Source of the DNA: Thiodiazotropha sp040507005
Lineage (GTDB): Bacteria; Pseudomonadota; Gammaproteobacteria; Chromatiales; Chromatiaceae
Length of the DNA: 64,000 nt
Assembly: GCA_040507005.1 (NCBI GenBank)
Contig: JBEVVS010000005.1
Location: 58,789 to 122,788, forward strand
Direction of reading: 5' to 3'
A program made the translations under genes and the position numbers. The notes under the pieces are model-generated. The model had not been told where the DNA came from and did no database searches. It saw nothing but the letters and a program-made list of their open reading frames with translations. Positions 44,963 through 52,899 of the stretch are shown in pieces (position 1 is the stretch's first letter; each line of letters starts with the position of its first letter).

Positions 44963-45655
44963 TCAACATTGCCAATTGACCATGAATTCGAGTAGCTCAG
45001 CATTCACCAAGTCAGGGCGCTCCTCTTGACACAGGTGACCACACTCCGGTAAAGGCACAGCTTTCACATCCGTTGCCATAGTATTCCACACAGCTTCCAC
45101 ATCAAACCATTGCCCCACAAGATCAAAGTTCGCACCCCACATGGTCAGGATAGGGCAAACGATCTTTACATCTGAATCTTCCAAATCTTAAGCGGAATCG
45201 ATAGGAGCTGCATGATAATCGTTAAACGAACCACGCAATCCACCGGGACGGGAGTATGCCTTAATGTATTCAACCACTTCCTCGTCTGAGAACAACTCGC
45301 GGTTATATGACTAACTTGACAACCAGTGACGCATCCAGATCTCTTCACGGCCTGTAATCAATTCCTCAGGTAAATCCAACAATTGATTAAAGTTAAAGAA
45401 CCAATAGCCTTTGGCCATGTTACGTTTATCGTAACCTTCGCTTGGCATATCGGTTTCTACATAACCATGCAGGTCTGGCACGATCAGGCGGTACTGCTCA
45501 GACAGTACCAGAATCTGTTTACGCCAAGCGTACCAGGTCTCCGGCCAGCCATGTAGAAGCACTATCGGTGGGGTATCCACGGGTCCTGCCAACACAAAAC
45601 ACATATGGATACCGTTAATGTGGCTGCGATGATGATCAACTTCTATTTTGGTCAT
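44963..45655 (-). pseudogene. decayed alpha/beta hydrolase (epoxide hydrolase/haloacetate dehalogenase-like)
   Basis: The minus-strand frame from 45655 gives IVLLHGWPETWYAWRKQI and IVPDLHGYVETDMPSEGYDKRNMA, typical of this family. It then jumps to GYWFFNFNQLLDLPEELI, so about 70 residues with the catalytic nucleophile are missing. After a stop near 45311, other frames continue with ELFSDEEVVEYIKAYSRPGGLRGSFNDYHAA, a TAA, and EDSDVKIVCPILTMWG to ECGHLCQEERPDLVN (stop at 44963). An enzyme is not possible from this sequence. It sits beside the dld-mhpE relic in a zone of gene decay. Confidence 0.8.
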
Positions 45656-45660
45656 CTTCC

Positions 45661-46181
45661 ATCCTGATCTGACTCCTCTCTGTTCTCGACTCTAGCATCG
45701 GGTCCGCGAAAGATGGTCGTTTCTCCCAGACAGGTGCCGGTGAATTATAGACAATCTCAGTTCATATACTGATACTGATTTTGATGTGGAGGTGAACTTA
45801 ATTTACTGCACTATGCATAAATTTTACTAACCATGCTATGTACGGAACACATATCTGAAAGTAAGCAACAAAATATAAAATGAAACTCGAGAATCGGTTT
45901 CAAAAGCAATACTGTTGAGTGTGTATAGAATTGGAATGAGATTAGTATTTAAAGTGATTCTAATCTGCCAAAAAGAATGAACAATAACAATGCAAGATCT
46001 GCTGTTGGTCGCATGCTTTTCCGCTGTCTTGGTGTGACCTTGCCATAGTGTCTATAAATCACAGAATTATGGCGTAATTACTCTCTCGAACAACCATGAA
46101 GCTATTCTAGAATATTTTTAGTAGTTTGTAGCCCATCAGTGGGTGATTGCAAAATTAGTAGACGTTCCGAAAGGTCAATTA
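45661..46181. other. intergenic region, about 520 bp
   Basis: An AT-rich spacer between the decayed hydrolase and the intact hydrolase gene. I see no gene, clear promoter or palindrome. It likely contains the promoter of the 46182-49682 gene run. Confidence 0.4.
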
Positions 46182-47012
46182 ATGTTACGTGAACAACACA
46201 TACTAAAGGAAATCCACTGTTATCGATATCGCGGGAAAGACCCACAATATGCACTTATTGTTTCGCACGGTATCGCTTCGCACGGTGGCATCTACGATAG
46301 ATTTTGCGGTTATCATGCGGAGCGTGGTGTCGATATCTGGTCCTACGATGCGCCGGGACACGGACAATCCACCACTAACCGTGCCCGTGGACAATTTACA
46401 CTTGAAGAGTGGGTGGATGCGGGTTTGACTGTAGTAGAACATGTGAAAGAACATACCGGCCTTCCTGTATTTACCCTGGGCTCCAGTCTTGGGGTAGCGG
46501 CGGCCTTTTGTGCACTCCATTCAGAAGCAGTAGACGGCGCAATTCTAATGGGAGCGCCAGTGGTGCCCGGCACACCGCCCATGCTCAAGCTTGGAGAGCA
46601 CTGGCAGTCCGAGGATGTCAGAAATATGGCTGCCCAGCTGGGACGCGCTGCCCGATTGGATATTGGTATATTCTTCAATTTTGACGAAGATTATGGCTAT
46701 GATGGAGCTTATGCACAGAAACAGCTAGATCCCTGGAACACATGGTCCTATGACCTCGGTTCATGGGGCTCCATGTTTCTCTATAAGCCTGTTATACCAG
46801 CTGACCAGAATCAGAAACCCGTACTGGTAGCCTCTGGCGAAGCAGACCCCACATTTCCACCCGCTGTAATGAAAAGCGTTGCTGACCATATTGCCGGGCC
46901 AGTGGAACTCTATTGTCTAAAGGATGGTAGTCACCAACTGATGCTTTTTCATACCGAATTGTTTTCCGACAAGGTACAGGAGTGGGTCGGCAAACACATG
47001 CAAAGTAAATAG
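46182..47012 (+). CDS. alpha/beta hydrolase (lysophospholipase/S33-like)
   Basis: A 276-residue hydrolase. The oxyanion region IVSHGIASHGGIYDRF is near 26-41, the nucleophile elbow GSSLG places Ser102, the acid is probably the Asp in SGEADPTFPP, and the base is the His in DGSHQLMLFH. ATG 46182 is preferred because GAAAGG lies eight bases upstream; an in-frame GTG at 46143 would add 13 residues. The motifs are closer to monoacylglycerol lipase than to MhpC/BphD C-C hydrolases. It may hydrolyse an ester or a ring-cleavage product; it leads the run hydrolase-DUF1302-DUF1329-FAD monooxygenase. Confidence 0.85.
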   Translation: MLREQHILKEIHCYRYRGKDPQYALIVSHGIASHGGIYDRFCGYHAERGVDIWSYDAPGHGQSTTNRARGQFTLEEWVDAGLTVVEHVKEHTGLPVFTLGSSLGVAAAFCALHSEAVDGAILMGAPVVPGTPPMLKLGEHWQSEDVRNMAAQLGRAARLDIGIFFNFDEDYGYDGAYAQKQLDPWNTWSYDLGSWGSMFLYKPVIPADQNQKPVLVASGEADPTFPPAVMKSVADHIAGPVELYCLKDGSHQLMLFHTELFSDKVQEWVGKHMQSK

Positions 47013-47099
47013 TGCGCTATTCGGGCTGTTGGAGGAGGGACATACGAAGCGGAAAACGAATGCCTAATAAAAATAATTATTAAAACCATTAAGTATTAT

Positions 47100-47190
47100 A
47101 AAAATTATTGAGGAGATCTTCATGACTAATGAAAACTGTCGGGGCGTGTCACCTTGTTTTGCCAGAAAAGTGCTAAACCGGGGGATCAAA
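47100..47190 (+). repeat. 91-bp identical repeat, left border of assembly gap
   Basis: Identical to 30885-30975 and broken by the N run at its right end; the base before it (47099) differs. It covers the ribosome site and first 23 codons of a DUF1302 gene. Confidence 0.9.
47122..47190 (+). CDS. DUF1302 protein, copy 2, 5' end only (cut by assembly gap)
   Basis: The first 23 codons (MTNENCRGVSPCFARKVLNR and on) and the GAGGAG ribosome site are identical to the DUF1302 gene at 30907. The rest lies in the unresolved gap. It should not be joined with the sequence after the gap, which is from a different gene (DUF1329). Confidence 0.75.
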
Positions 47191-47290
47191 NNNNNNNNNN
47201 NNNNNNNNNNNNNNNNNNNNNNNNNNNNNNNNNNNNNNNNNNNNNNNNNNNNNNNNNNNNNNNNNNNNNNNNNNNNNNNNNNNNNNNNNN
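47191..47290. other. assembly gap (100 Ns)
   Basis: Exactly 100 Ns, the usual placeholder for a gap of unknown length. Both borders are 91-bp exact repeats of the DUF1302-DUF1329 locus at 30885-33395. By that layout, about 2.3 kb (most of DUF1302 copy 2 and the first half of DUF1329 copy 2) is probably missing. Confidence 0.95.
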
Positions 47291-47931
47291 TGGTTCGCGA
47301 CTCGGTGAATGCCGCCGAGAATCCACGCCAGGCCTGGCAGTATATTCCTGGTCAGCGCCGGGTTCGCCGGGCGCCGACAATCGCGTTCGATACACCAAAC
47401 GCAGAGTTTGCCGGGATAAGCACGTATGACGATGCTTTGATGTTCAATGGCTCGCCTGAGCGATTCGACTGGAAGCTGGTGGGCAAAAAGGAAGTGTATA
47501 TTTCCTACAATAACAATGGATTGGTCACTAAATTGGAGGAGGGAGGAGTCGATGAGATTGCAATCCCCAACCATTTGAATCCAGAGTACACCCGCTGGGA
47601 ACTGCACCGGACCTGGGTGGTCGATGCTACCCTTAAGGATGGTAAACGCCATATCTACGGTAAACGCACCTACTACTTGGATGAGGATACCTGGAATATC
47701 GCTGCAACCGATATCTATGATGGGCGCGGTGAGCTCTGGCGTGTTGCTCTGGCCAATCAGCTCAATGCCTACGATATACCATCGACTGTTATACGTGGTT
47801 ACTGCCACTTGGACCTTCAGAGTGGTAACTATGGCTTTAACGAGGTGGATCGTTCGACGATGAAATTCTACGAAGGTGAAGATGACAGTTTCTTTACCCC
47901 GTCTCAGGTGCGCAAGATGAGCCGTCGTTAA
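47291..47931 (+). CDS. DUF1329 protein, copy 2, 3' part (cut by assembly gap)
   Basis: The last 212 codons of a DUF1329 protein, from VRDSVNAAENPRQAW to the end VRKMSRR. The first 91 bp (47291-47381) are identical to 33305-33395; after that the proteins remain alike (GKRTYYLDEDTWNIAATDIYDGRGELWRV) but differ at many positions, e.g. LVTKLEEGGVDEIAIPNHLNPEY against LMAAVEKGQYAAIETPNHLNPEF. The 5' part is inside the gap. It is 116 bp upstream of the FAD monooxygenase start. Confidence 0.85.
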
Positions 47932-48047
47932 AGGTCCTCAAGTACATAGTGATGAGGCAGCTCTTTCCAGGTGCACTCTTCCATTTTACTGTGGGTAGCA
48001 TTATCAATTCCAGCCTATTCATGAAAGACAAATCGGAAAATATAGTT

Positions 48048-49682
48048 ATGAAGAATGTAGATGAAGTAACTAACACCAAAAAGGCAGAAATATCACACCT
48101 CAACAAGGCGATGGAGTCATACGATGTAATCATAGTAGGTTGTGGTCCCGTCGGCGCTACTTTAGCAAACTATCTGAAACTATATGGCCATAACGTGGCA
48201 ATCTTTGATCGGGATAAAGAACCCTTTCCTGTGCCACGGGCGACGTTATTTGATGATGAAACAGTGCGGACTTACCAGGAAATTGGAATTCTAAATCGTA
48301 TACACGAAGAAGATCACATATATGAAGGTGATATCTCCATTAGCGATTCCAAAAACCGTATTTTAATGTCTTACGACCGTTATAATACGGGTGAGGACTT
48401 GATTTCCGGTCGTTGCGGTCACTACCAGATGACGATGATCGATCAACCCGGGGTAGAAAGAGTTCTTCGTGATAGTTTTAACAATGGTTCCGACAAAGTG
48501 GATGCCTACTATGGTTACGAGGTTCTTTCGGTGACCAACGGAGATCAGAAAGCTAGGATAGTGACGAAGAATCTTGATACGGAGGAAGAGCAGGAATTCG
48601 AGGCTGAGTATATTATAGGGTGTGATGGTGGTCAGAGCCTCGTGCGTCGCACATTGGGTGTTGATAGGGTTGACATAGGTTACACTGAAGACTATCTCGT
48701 TGTAGATGCCTATGTCGATGATGATGATTATTACCGAACACGTATTCCAGACGGCGCAATCATCTACTTGGACCCTAAGAAATGTGGTGTTATTTGTAAA
48801 GGCCTGCACAATCATGTGAGATTTGACTTTCTTCGCCATCCCGCTGTTATGAAGGATGCTGCTAGTAAGGATGAAAATGATTTTGCTGAAGCTGCTCGCG
48901 ATCTCATAATCTCAAGAGGGCACGATCCAAACAAATTCCGCATTGTCAGGCACGCACCTTACTCATTTTATGCCGGAATGCCGTCTAAATGGCGTGTGGG
49001 AAGGTTACTTGTTGCTGGTGATGCAGCTCATCAAACCCCTCCATGGTCTGGCCAGGGTGTAAATATGGGAACCAGGGATACGGCGAATCTGTCTTTCAAA
49101 TTACATCTGGTTTTGTCAGGAAAAGCCTCGGACAAACTATTGGACACTTACGATGAAGAGCGTCGACCTGCGAGTATGAAAACAATTCAGGGTGCAGTCG
49201 ATATGGGCAAATTGATGCAAACCGCAAATCCGATCAAGACAACCATCAGGAACTTTGTTTTTTCAATGGGTGGTAGGTCACGTTTAGTTAACCGTAAACT
49301 ATTTAAAAACTGGCAACGTAAACCAACATTTACTGACGGCTTTCTTGGTAAGACAAGCCATTTGGCTGGCTCACCAATGATACAACCTATAGTAGATGAC
49401 ATTAATGGCAAATCACATTTACTTGATGATCTGGTCGGTCTGAATTTTGCGCTTATAACCACAAATAGCCCGATGGGAAAGTCCGTCTATCGTTTTAGAA
49501 AAGAGCTTAATGGTACAGTATTGAAGCTTGGAATGGATTTTGAAGATCCGGACGAGACACTCCTACAATGGTTCAGAAAAAACAAGGTGAATGCAGTGCT
49601 GGTGCGCCCCGACCGGTATATATTTGATGCTGGTGTAGATTGTGACTCATTGTGTGAGACTCTCTTTCGTAAACTGAAATAA
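48048..49682 (+). CDS. FAD-dependent aromatic monooxygenase, MhpA-like (module B)
   Basis: A class A flavoprotein hydroxylase of about 544 residues, paralogous to 8081-9733. Motifs: YDVIIVGCGPVGATLANYL, IIGCDGGQSLVRRTLG, VAGDAAHQTPPWSGQGVN and the C-terminal VLVRPDRYIFDAG. The frame is open from 47949; I place the start at ATG 48048 because it gives an N-terminal length like the paralogue, with GGAAAA eight bases upstream. ATG 48021 is an alternative. It probably hydroxylates a phenolic compound related to, but not the same as, that of module A. No SnoaL-like gene follows it directly. Confidence 0.88.
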   Translation: MKNVDEVTNTKKAEISHLNKAMESYDVIIVGCGPVGATLANYLKLYGHNVAIFDRDKEPFPVPRATLFDDETVRTYQEIGILNRIHEEDHIYEGDISISDSKNRILMSYDRYNTGEDLISGRCGHYQMTMIDQPGVERVLRDSFNNGSDKVDAYYGYEVLSVTNGDQKARIVTKNLDTEEEQEFEAEYIIGCDGGQSLVRRTLGVDRVDIGYTEDYLVVDAYVDDDDYYRTRIPDGAIIYLDPKKCGVICKGLHNHVRFDFLRHPAVMKDAASKDENDFAEAARDLIISRGHDPNKFRIVRHAPYSFYAGMPSKWRVGRLLVAGDAAHQTPPWSGQGVNMGTRDTANLSFKLHLVLSGKASDKLLDTYDEERRPASMKTIQGAVDMGKLMQTANPIKTTIRNFVFSMGGRSRLVNRKLFKNWQRKPTFTDGFLGKTSHLAGSPMIQPIVDDINGKSHLLDDLVGLNFALITTNSPMGKSVYRFRKELNGTVLKLGMDFEDPDETLLQWFRKNKVNAVLVRPDRYIFDAGVDCDSLCETLFRKLK

Positions 49683-49719
49683 CTGCCAAAATATGGTAGG
49701 AAAGAGGTAAATAATCTGC

Positions 49720-49750
49720 TGATTATCGCCTGTAGTTAAAGTGATAATCA
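49720..49750 (+). terminator. weak hairpin after the FAD monooxygenase
   Basis: TGATTATC (49720-49727) is complementary to GATAATCA (49743-49750) with a 15-base loop, about 40 bp after the stop. It is followed by ATTTCAAATAAAAAC, not a clean U tract. It might end the monooxygenase transcript before the liu operon. Confidence 0.3.
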
Positions 49751-49829
49751 ATTTCAAATAAAAACTTAAGCAAGCTAATCATTGAAACACTAGATAATTT
49801 TGGTAGTACAGAATCAATATACGATCAAA

Positions 49830-49853
49830 GTTGACGTTTACGTAAACGTCAAC
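49830..49853. promoter_or_regulatory. LiuR operator (24-bp perfect palindrome)
   Basis: GTTGACGTTTAC is followed at once by its reverse complement GTAAACGTCAAC. A second ACGTAAAC at 49852-49859 repeats part of the site. The palindrome is 106 bp before the liuR start and resembles the ACGT-centred sites described for LiuR in proteobacteria. It most likely lets LiuR control its own operon. Confidence 0.75.
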
Positions 49854-49958
49854 GTAAACTATGAATTACACATCTATCGAAACCCTTATCCTATGGGCAA
49901 ATTTAGATGTTTACTCCGATTACAACAACAGACCGATGAGATTGATGGTGTAACGAGC

Positions 49959-50360
49959 ATGGCAGAAAAGAAAACCTACTCAATCCGAAATCTAGCTAGT
50001 GAGTTTGACATAACGATCCGTAGCATTCGTTTTTATGAGGATCAAGGTCTCCTGTCTCCCATAAGACGGGGGCAGACGCGGATCTATAACAGCAATGATC
50101 GTGTGCGACTGATACTGATACTGCGCGGGAAGCGTCTCGGTTTTTCACTGGCTGAGATCGATGAATTGCTCTCATTATGGGACAGAACTCCTAGCGGTAG
50201 CGAGAAACAACTCAAGCTGCTACTTGAGAAAATCACTCTCAGAAAAGCTGAACTTGAACAGCAAATGGAGGATATCGTCGCGTTGCAGATTGAACTGAGT
50301 CAGGCTGAACGTAGCAGCCGGAAAGCGCTCAGGAAGCTCAAAGCTAAACGCAACAACTGA
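49959..50360 (+). CDS. liuR: MerR-family regulator of leucine/isovalerate catabolism
   Basis: A 133-residue MerR protein: KTYSIRNLASEFDITIRSIRFYEDQGLLSPIRRGQTRIYN is the winged-helix DNA-binding domain, and the C-terminal helix (about 85-133, KLLLEKITLRKAELEQQMEDIVALQIELSQAE) makes the dimer coiled coil. The frame is open from 49800, but the palindromic operator lies inside that extension, so ATG 49959 (MAEKKTYS) is the start. Adjacent liuB-liuE genes fix the identity. No effector-binding domain is attached, as usual for LiuR. Confidence 0.92.
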   Translation: MAEKKTYSIRNLASEFDITIRSIRFYEDQGLLSPIRRGQTRIYNSNDRVRLILILRGKRLGFSLAEIDELLSLWDRTPSGSEKQLKLLLEKITLRKAELEQQMEDIVALQIELSQAERSSRKALRKLKAKRNN

Positions 50361-50483
50361 TTAGCTTTTCCAGAACTGGAGATCCCTTACATGCTGATTT
50401 GAAGCGAGCCGAATCAGAACAACTAGTAGAATCGATCGCCCACTTGGCGGTCGAATCACAAAACCAAGCTTGAGGAATTTGGT

Positions 50484-52091
50484 ATGGCCGTACTACAGAG
50501 CAAGGTCAACATGTCGTTGAAAGAATATCGGAGTAATTTCGATGCCATGGCCGCGTTGGTTGCAGACCTGCGCGGGAAAGTCAGTGTCATTGAGCAGGGG
50601 GGTGGGGAGAAGTACCAACAGCGCCACCTGTCGCGCGGCAAGTTATTGCCGCGTGAGCGTATCAATCTCCTGCTCGATAAGGGGTCTGCGTTTCTTGAGA
50701 TTGCTCAGATGGCGGCCTACGGGGTCTACGTACAGGATGTTCCGGCAGGTGGTGTAATCGCAGGTATTGGCCGGGTCAGTGGTCAGGAATGCATGATCGT
50801 TGCCAATGACGCAACGGTGAAGGGCGGAACATACTTTCCGTTAACCGTCAAAAAGCACCTGCGTGCCCAGGAAATCGCCGAGCAGAATCATCTGCCCTGT
50901 ATTTACCTGGTTGATTCCGGCGGGGCTAACCTGCCGCAACAGGACGAAGTGTTTCCGGACAGAGATCATTTTGGCCGCATCTTCTACAACCAGGCGCGAA
51001 TGTCATCCATGGGGATACCACAGATCGCTGTAGTCATGGGGCTATGTACCGCTGGCGGTGCCTATGTACCGGCGATGGCGGATGAAGCCATTATGGTGCG
51101 CAACAAAGGGACGATCTTTCTGGCGGGCCCCCCTCTGGTCAAGGCGGCGACTGGGGAGGTGGTGTCTGCAGAGGAACTGGGCGGTGCGGACGTGCACTGC
51201 AAGATCTCCGGCGTGGCTGACCACTACGCCGAAAATGACGCACATGCATTGCAGATCGCCCGTTCCTGTGTGAGCAACCTGAACCGCAGGAAAATACCCA
51301 CCCTGGAGACACGAAAACCGAGACCGCCCCTGTATGCCGCCAATGAGCTCTACGGTATCGTCGGAACTGATTTGAAAAAGCCCTTTGATGTGCGAGAGGT
51401 CATTGCACGCATTGTCGACGGATCAGAATTTGACGAGTTTAAGATGCTGTACGGTTCAACGTTGGTGACCGGGTTTGCCCATATCCACGGCTATCCCGTG
51501 GGGATCATCGGTAACAACGGTATTCTGTTCAGTGATTCCGCGCAAAAAGGTGCGCACTTTATCGAATTGTGTTGCAAACGCAAGATACCGCTGCTGTTCC
51601 TGCAGAACATTACCGGTTTCATGGTGGGGCAGAAAGTGGAATCCGAGGGCATTGCCAAGCATGGAGCGAAAATGGTCACTGCAGTCGCCTGCGCGAATGT
51701 GCCTAAATTAACGGTGTTGATCGGCGGTTCCTTCGGGGCCGGCAACTACGGTATGTGTGGTCGCGCCTATGCGCCTAATTTTCTGTGGATGTGGCCGAAC
51801 GCAAGGATATCGGTGATGGGGGGCGAGCAGGCGGCCGGGGTGTTGGCAACCGTTAGGCGAGAAAATCTGGAAAGTACCGGACAGACCTGGAGCGAGGAGG
51901 AGGAGGAAGAGTACAAGCAGCCCATCATTGAAACTTACGAACAACAAGGTCATCCCTACTATGCGAGCGCACGCATCTGGGACGATGGTGTAATCGATCC
52001 GGCACAGACCCGGGACGTAGTGGGTATGAGCCTTTCCGCTGCACTCAACAAGCCGATAGGTGATACTAATTTTGGCGTATTTCGTATGTGA
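50484..52091 (+). CDS. liuB: methylcrotonyl-CoA carboxylase beta (carboxyltransferase) subunit
   Basis: A 535-residue carboxyltransferase. Characteristic stretches are KGGTYFPLTVKKHLRAQEIAEQN, YLVDSGGANLPQQDEVFPDRDHFGRIFYNQARMS, GTIFLAGPPLVKAATGE and QNITGFMVGQKVE. With the biotin-bearing LiuD subunit it carboxylates 3-methylcrotonyl-CoA. The start ATG 50484 follows GAGGA. The 123-bp gap after liuR has no second palindrome of the LiuR type. Confidence 0.96.
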   Translation: MAVLQSKVNMSLKEYRSNFDAMAALVADLRGKVSVIEQGGGEKYQQRHLSRGKLLPRERINLLLDKGSAFLEIAQMAAYGVYVQDVPAGGVIAGIGRVSGQECMIVANDATVKGGTYFPLTVKKHLRAQEIAEQNHLPCIYLVDSGGANLPQQDEVFPDRDHFGRIFYNQARMSSMGIPQIAVVMGLCTAGGAYVPAMADEAIMVRNKGTIFLAGPPLVKAATGEVVSAEELGGADVHCKISGVADHYAENDAHALQIARSCVSNLNRRKIPTLETRKPRPPLYAANELYGIVGTDLKKPFDVREVIARIVDGSEFDEFKMLYGSTLVTGFAHIHGYPVGIIGNNGILFSDSAQKGAHFIELCCKRKIPLLFLQNITGFMVGQKVESEGIAKHGAKMVTAVACANVPKLTVLIGGSFGAGNYGMCGRAYAPNFLWMWPNARISVMGGEQAAGVLATVRRENLESTGQTWSEEEEEEYKQPIIETYEQQGHPYYASARIWDDGVIDPAQTRDVVGMSLSAALNKPIGDTNFGVFRM

Positions 52092-52099
52092 GGATTTTT

Positions 52100-52894
52100 A
52101 TGTCGGACATCTCTGTAGTTCTGAATATTACCGGGGACGGTATCGCACAACTGACAATCAATCGCCCCGAAGTTCACAACGCCTTCGATGACGACGTCAT
52201 CGAGCAGTTAATCAGCGGGATCAAATCTTGTGAGACCATCCCCAGCGTTCGCGCACTCGTACTGCGATCTAACGGGCGAAACTTTTCCGCTGGCGCGGAC
52301 CTTGGCTGGATGCGGCGCATGGCAGGTAACAGTCACGATGAAAACCTGGAGGACGCGCGTCGCCTGGCGTATCTGATGAAGGTATTGAACAGCTTTTCCA
52401 AGCCTACGGTTGCCCTGGTGCAGGGGTCTGCCTTCGGAGGCGCGGTTGGTCTGGTGGCCTGCTGCGATATCGTCATTGCCGAGTTCGCCAGCCGTTTCTG
52501 TTTGAGCGAGGTCAAGATCGGATTGATACCTGCAGTAATCAGTCCATATGTGGTTCGCGCTATCGGCGAACGTCAGGCACGCCGCTATTTTCTCACCGCT
52601 GAGCCCTTCTGTGCGCGTCAGGCGCAAATTTTTGGCCTGGTGCATGAAATAGTCGATGAAGCGGATGCACTCGATGAGGCATGCGAACGCATTATCGCGA
52701 AACTGCACGCTAACAGCCCACAAGCCATGCGGGCCGCTAAGGAGTTGATTTTTAGCGTCAGTCAGCGGGCGCTAGATGAAGATGTTATCGACGATACTGC
52801 GCAGCGGATTGCCGACATACGCGCCAGCGAAGAGGGTCAGGAAGGGCTTGGCGCCTTCCTGGAAAAACGCACACCAACCTGGATCGGGGAGTAG
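52100..52894 (+). CDS. liuC: methylglutaconyl-CoA hydratase
   Basis: A 264-residue crotonase-fold hydratase: INRPEVHNAFDDDVIEQLI, FSAGADLGWMRRM, GSAFGGAVGLVACCDI and LSEVKIGLIPAVISPYV. It hydrates 3-methylglutaconyl-CoA to HMG-CoA. ATG 52100 is preferred over GTG 52088, since GAGGA (52090-52094) is the ribosome site. It lies eight bases after the liuB stop and six before liuD. Confidence 0.94.
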   Translation: MSDISVVLNITGDGIAQLTINRPEVHNAFDDDVIEQLISGIKSCETIPSVRALVLRSNGRNFSAGADLGWMRRMAGNSHDENLEDARRLAYLMKVLNSFSKPTVALVQGSAFGGAVGLVACCDIVIAEFASRFCLSEVKIGLIPAVISPYVVRAIGERQARRYFLTAEPFCARQAQIFGLVHEIVDEADALDEACERIIAKLHANSPQAMRAAKELIFSVSQRALDEDVIDDTAQRIADIRASEEGQEGLGAFLEKRTPTWIGE

Positions 52895-52899
52895 ACGCG

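Noticed and set aside
46182..47012. The alpha/beta hydrolase as an MhpC/BphD-type C-C bond hydrolase
   Set aside because: The nucleophile elbow is GSSLG and the oxyanion region resembles monoacylglycerol lipases; the C-C hydrolase signature was not seen, so no such name is given.
47122..47931. A continuous 269-codon open frame across the N run
   Set aside because: It joins the start of a DUF1302 gene to the end of a DUF1329 gene through placeholder bases; frame continuity is chance.
49800..49958. A 53-codon N-terminal extension of LiuR
   Set aside because: It contains the 24-bp palindromic operator and has no homology to MerR proteins; ATG 49959 gives the family N-terminus.
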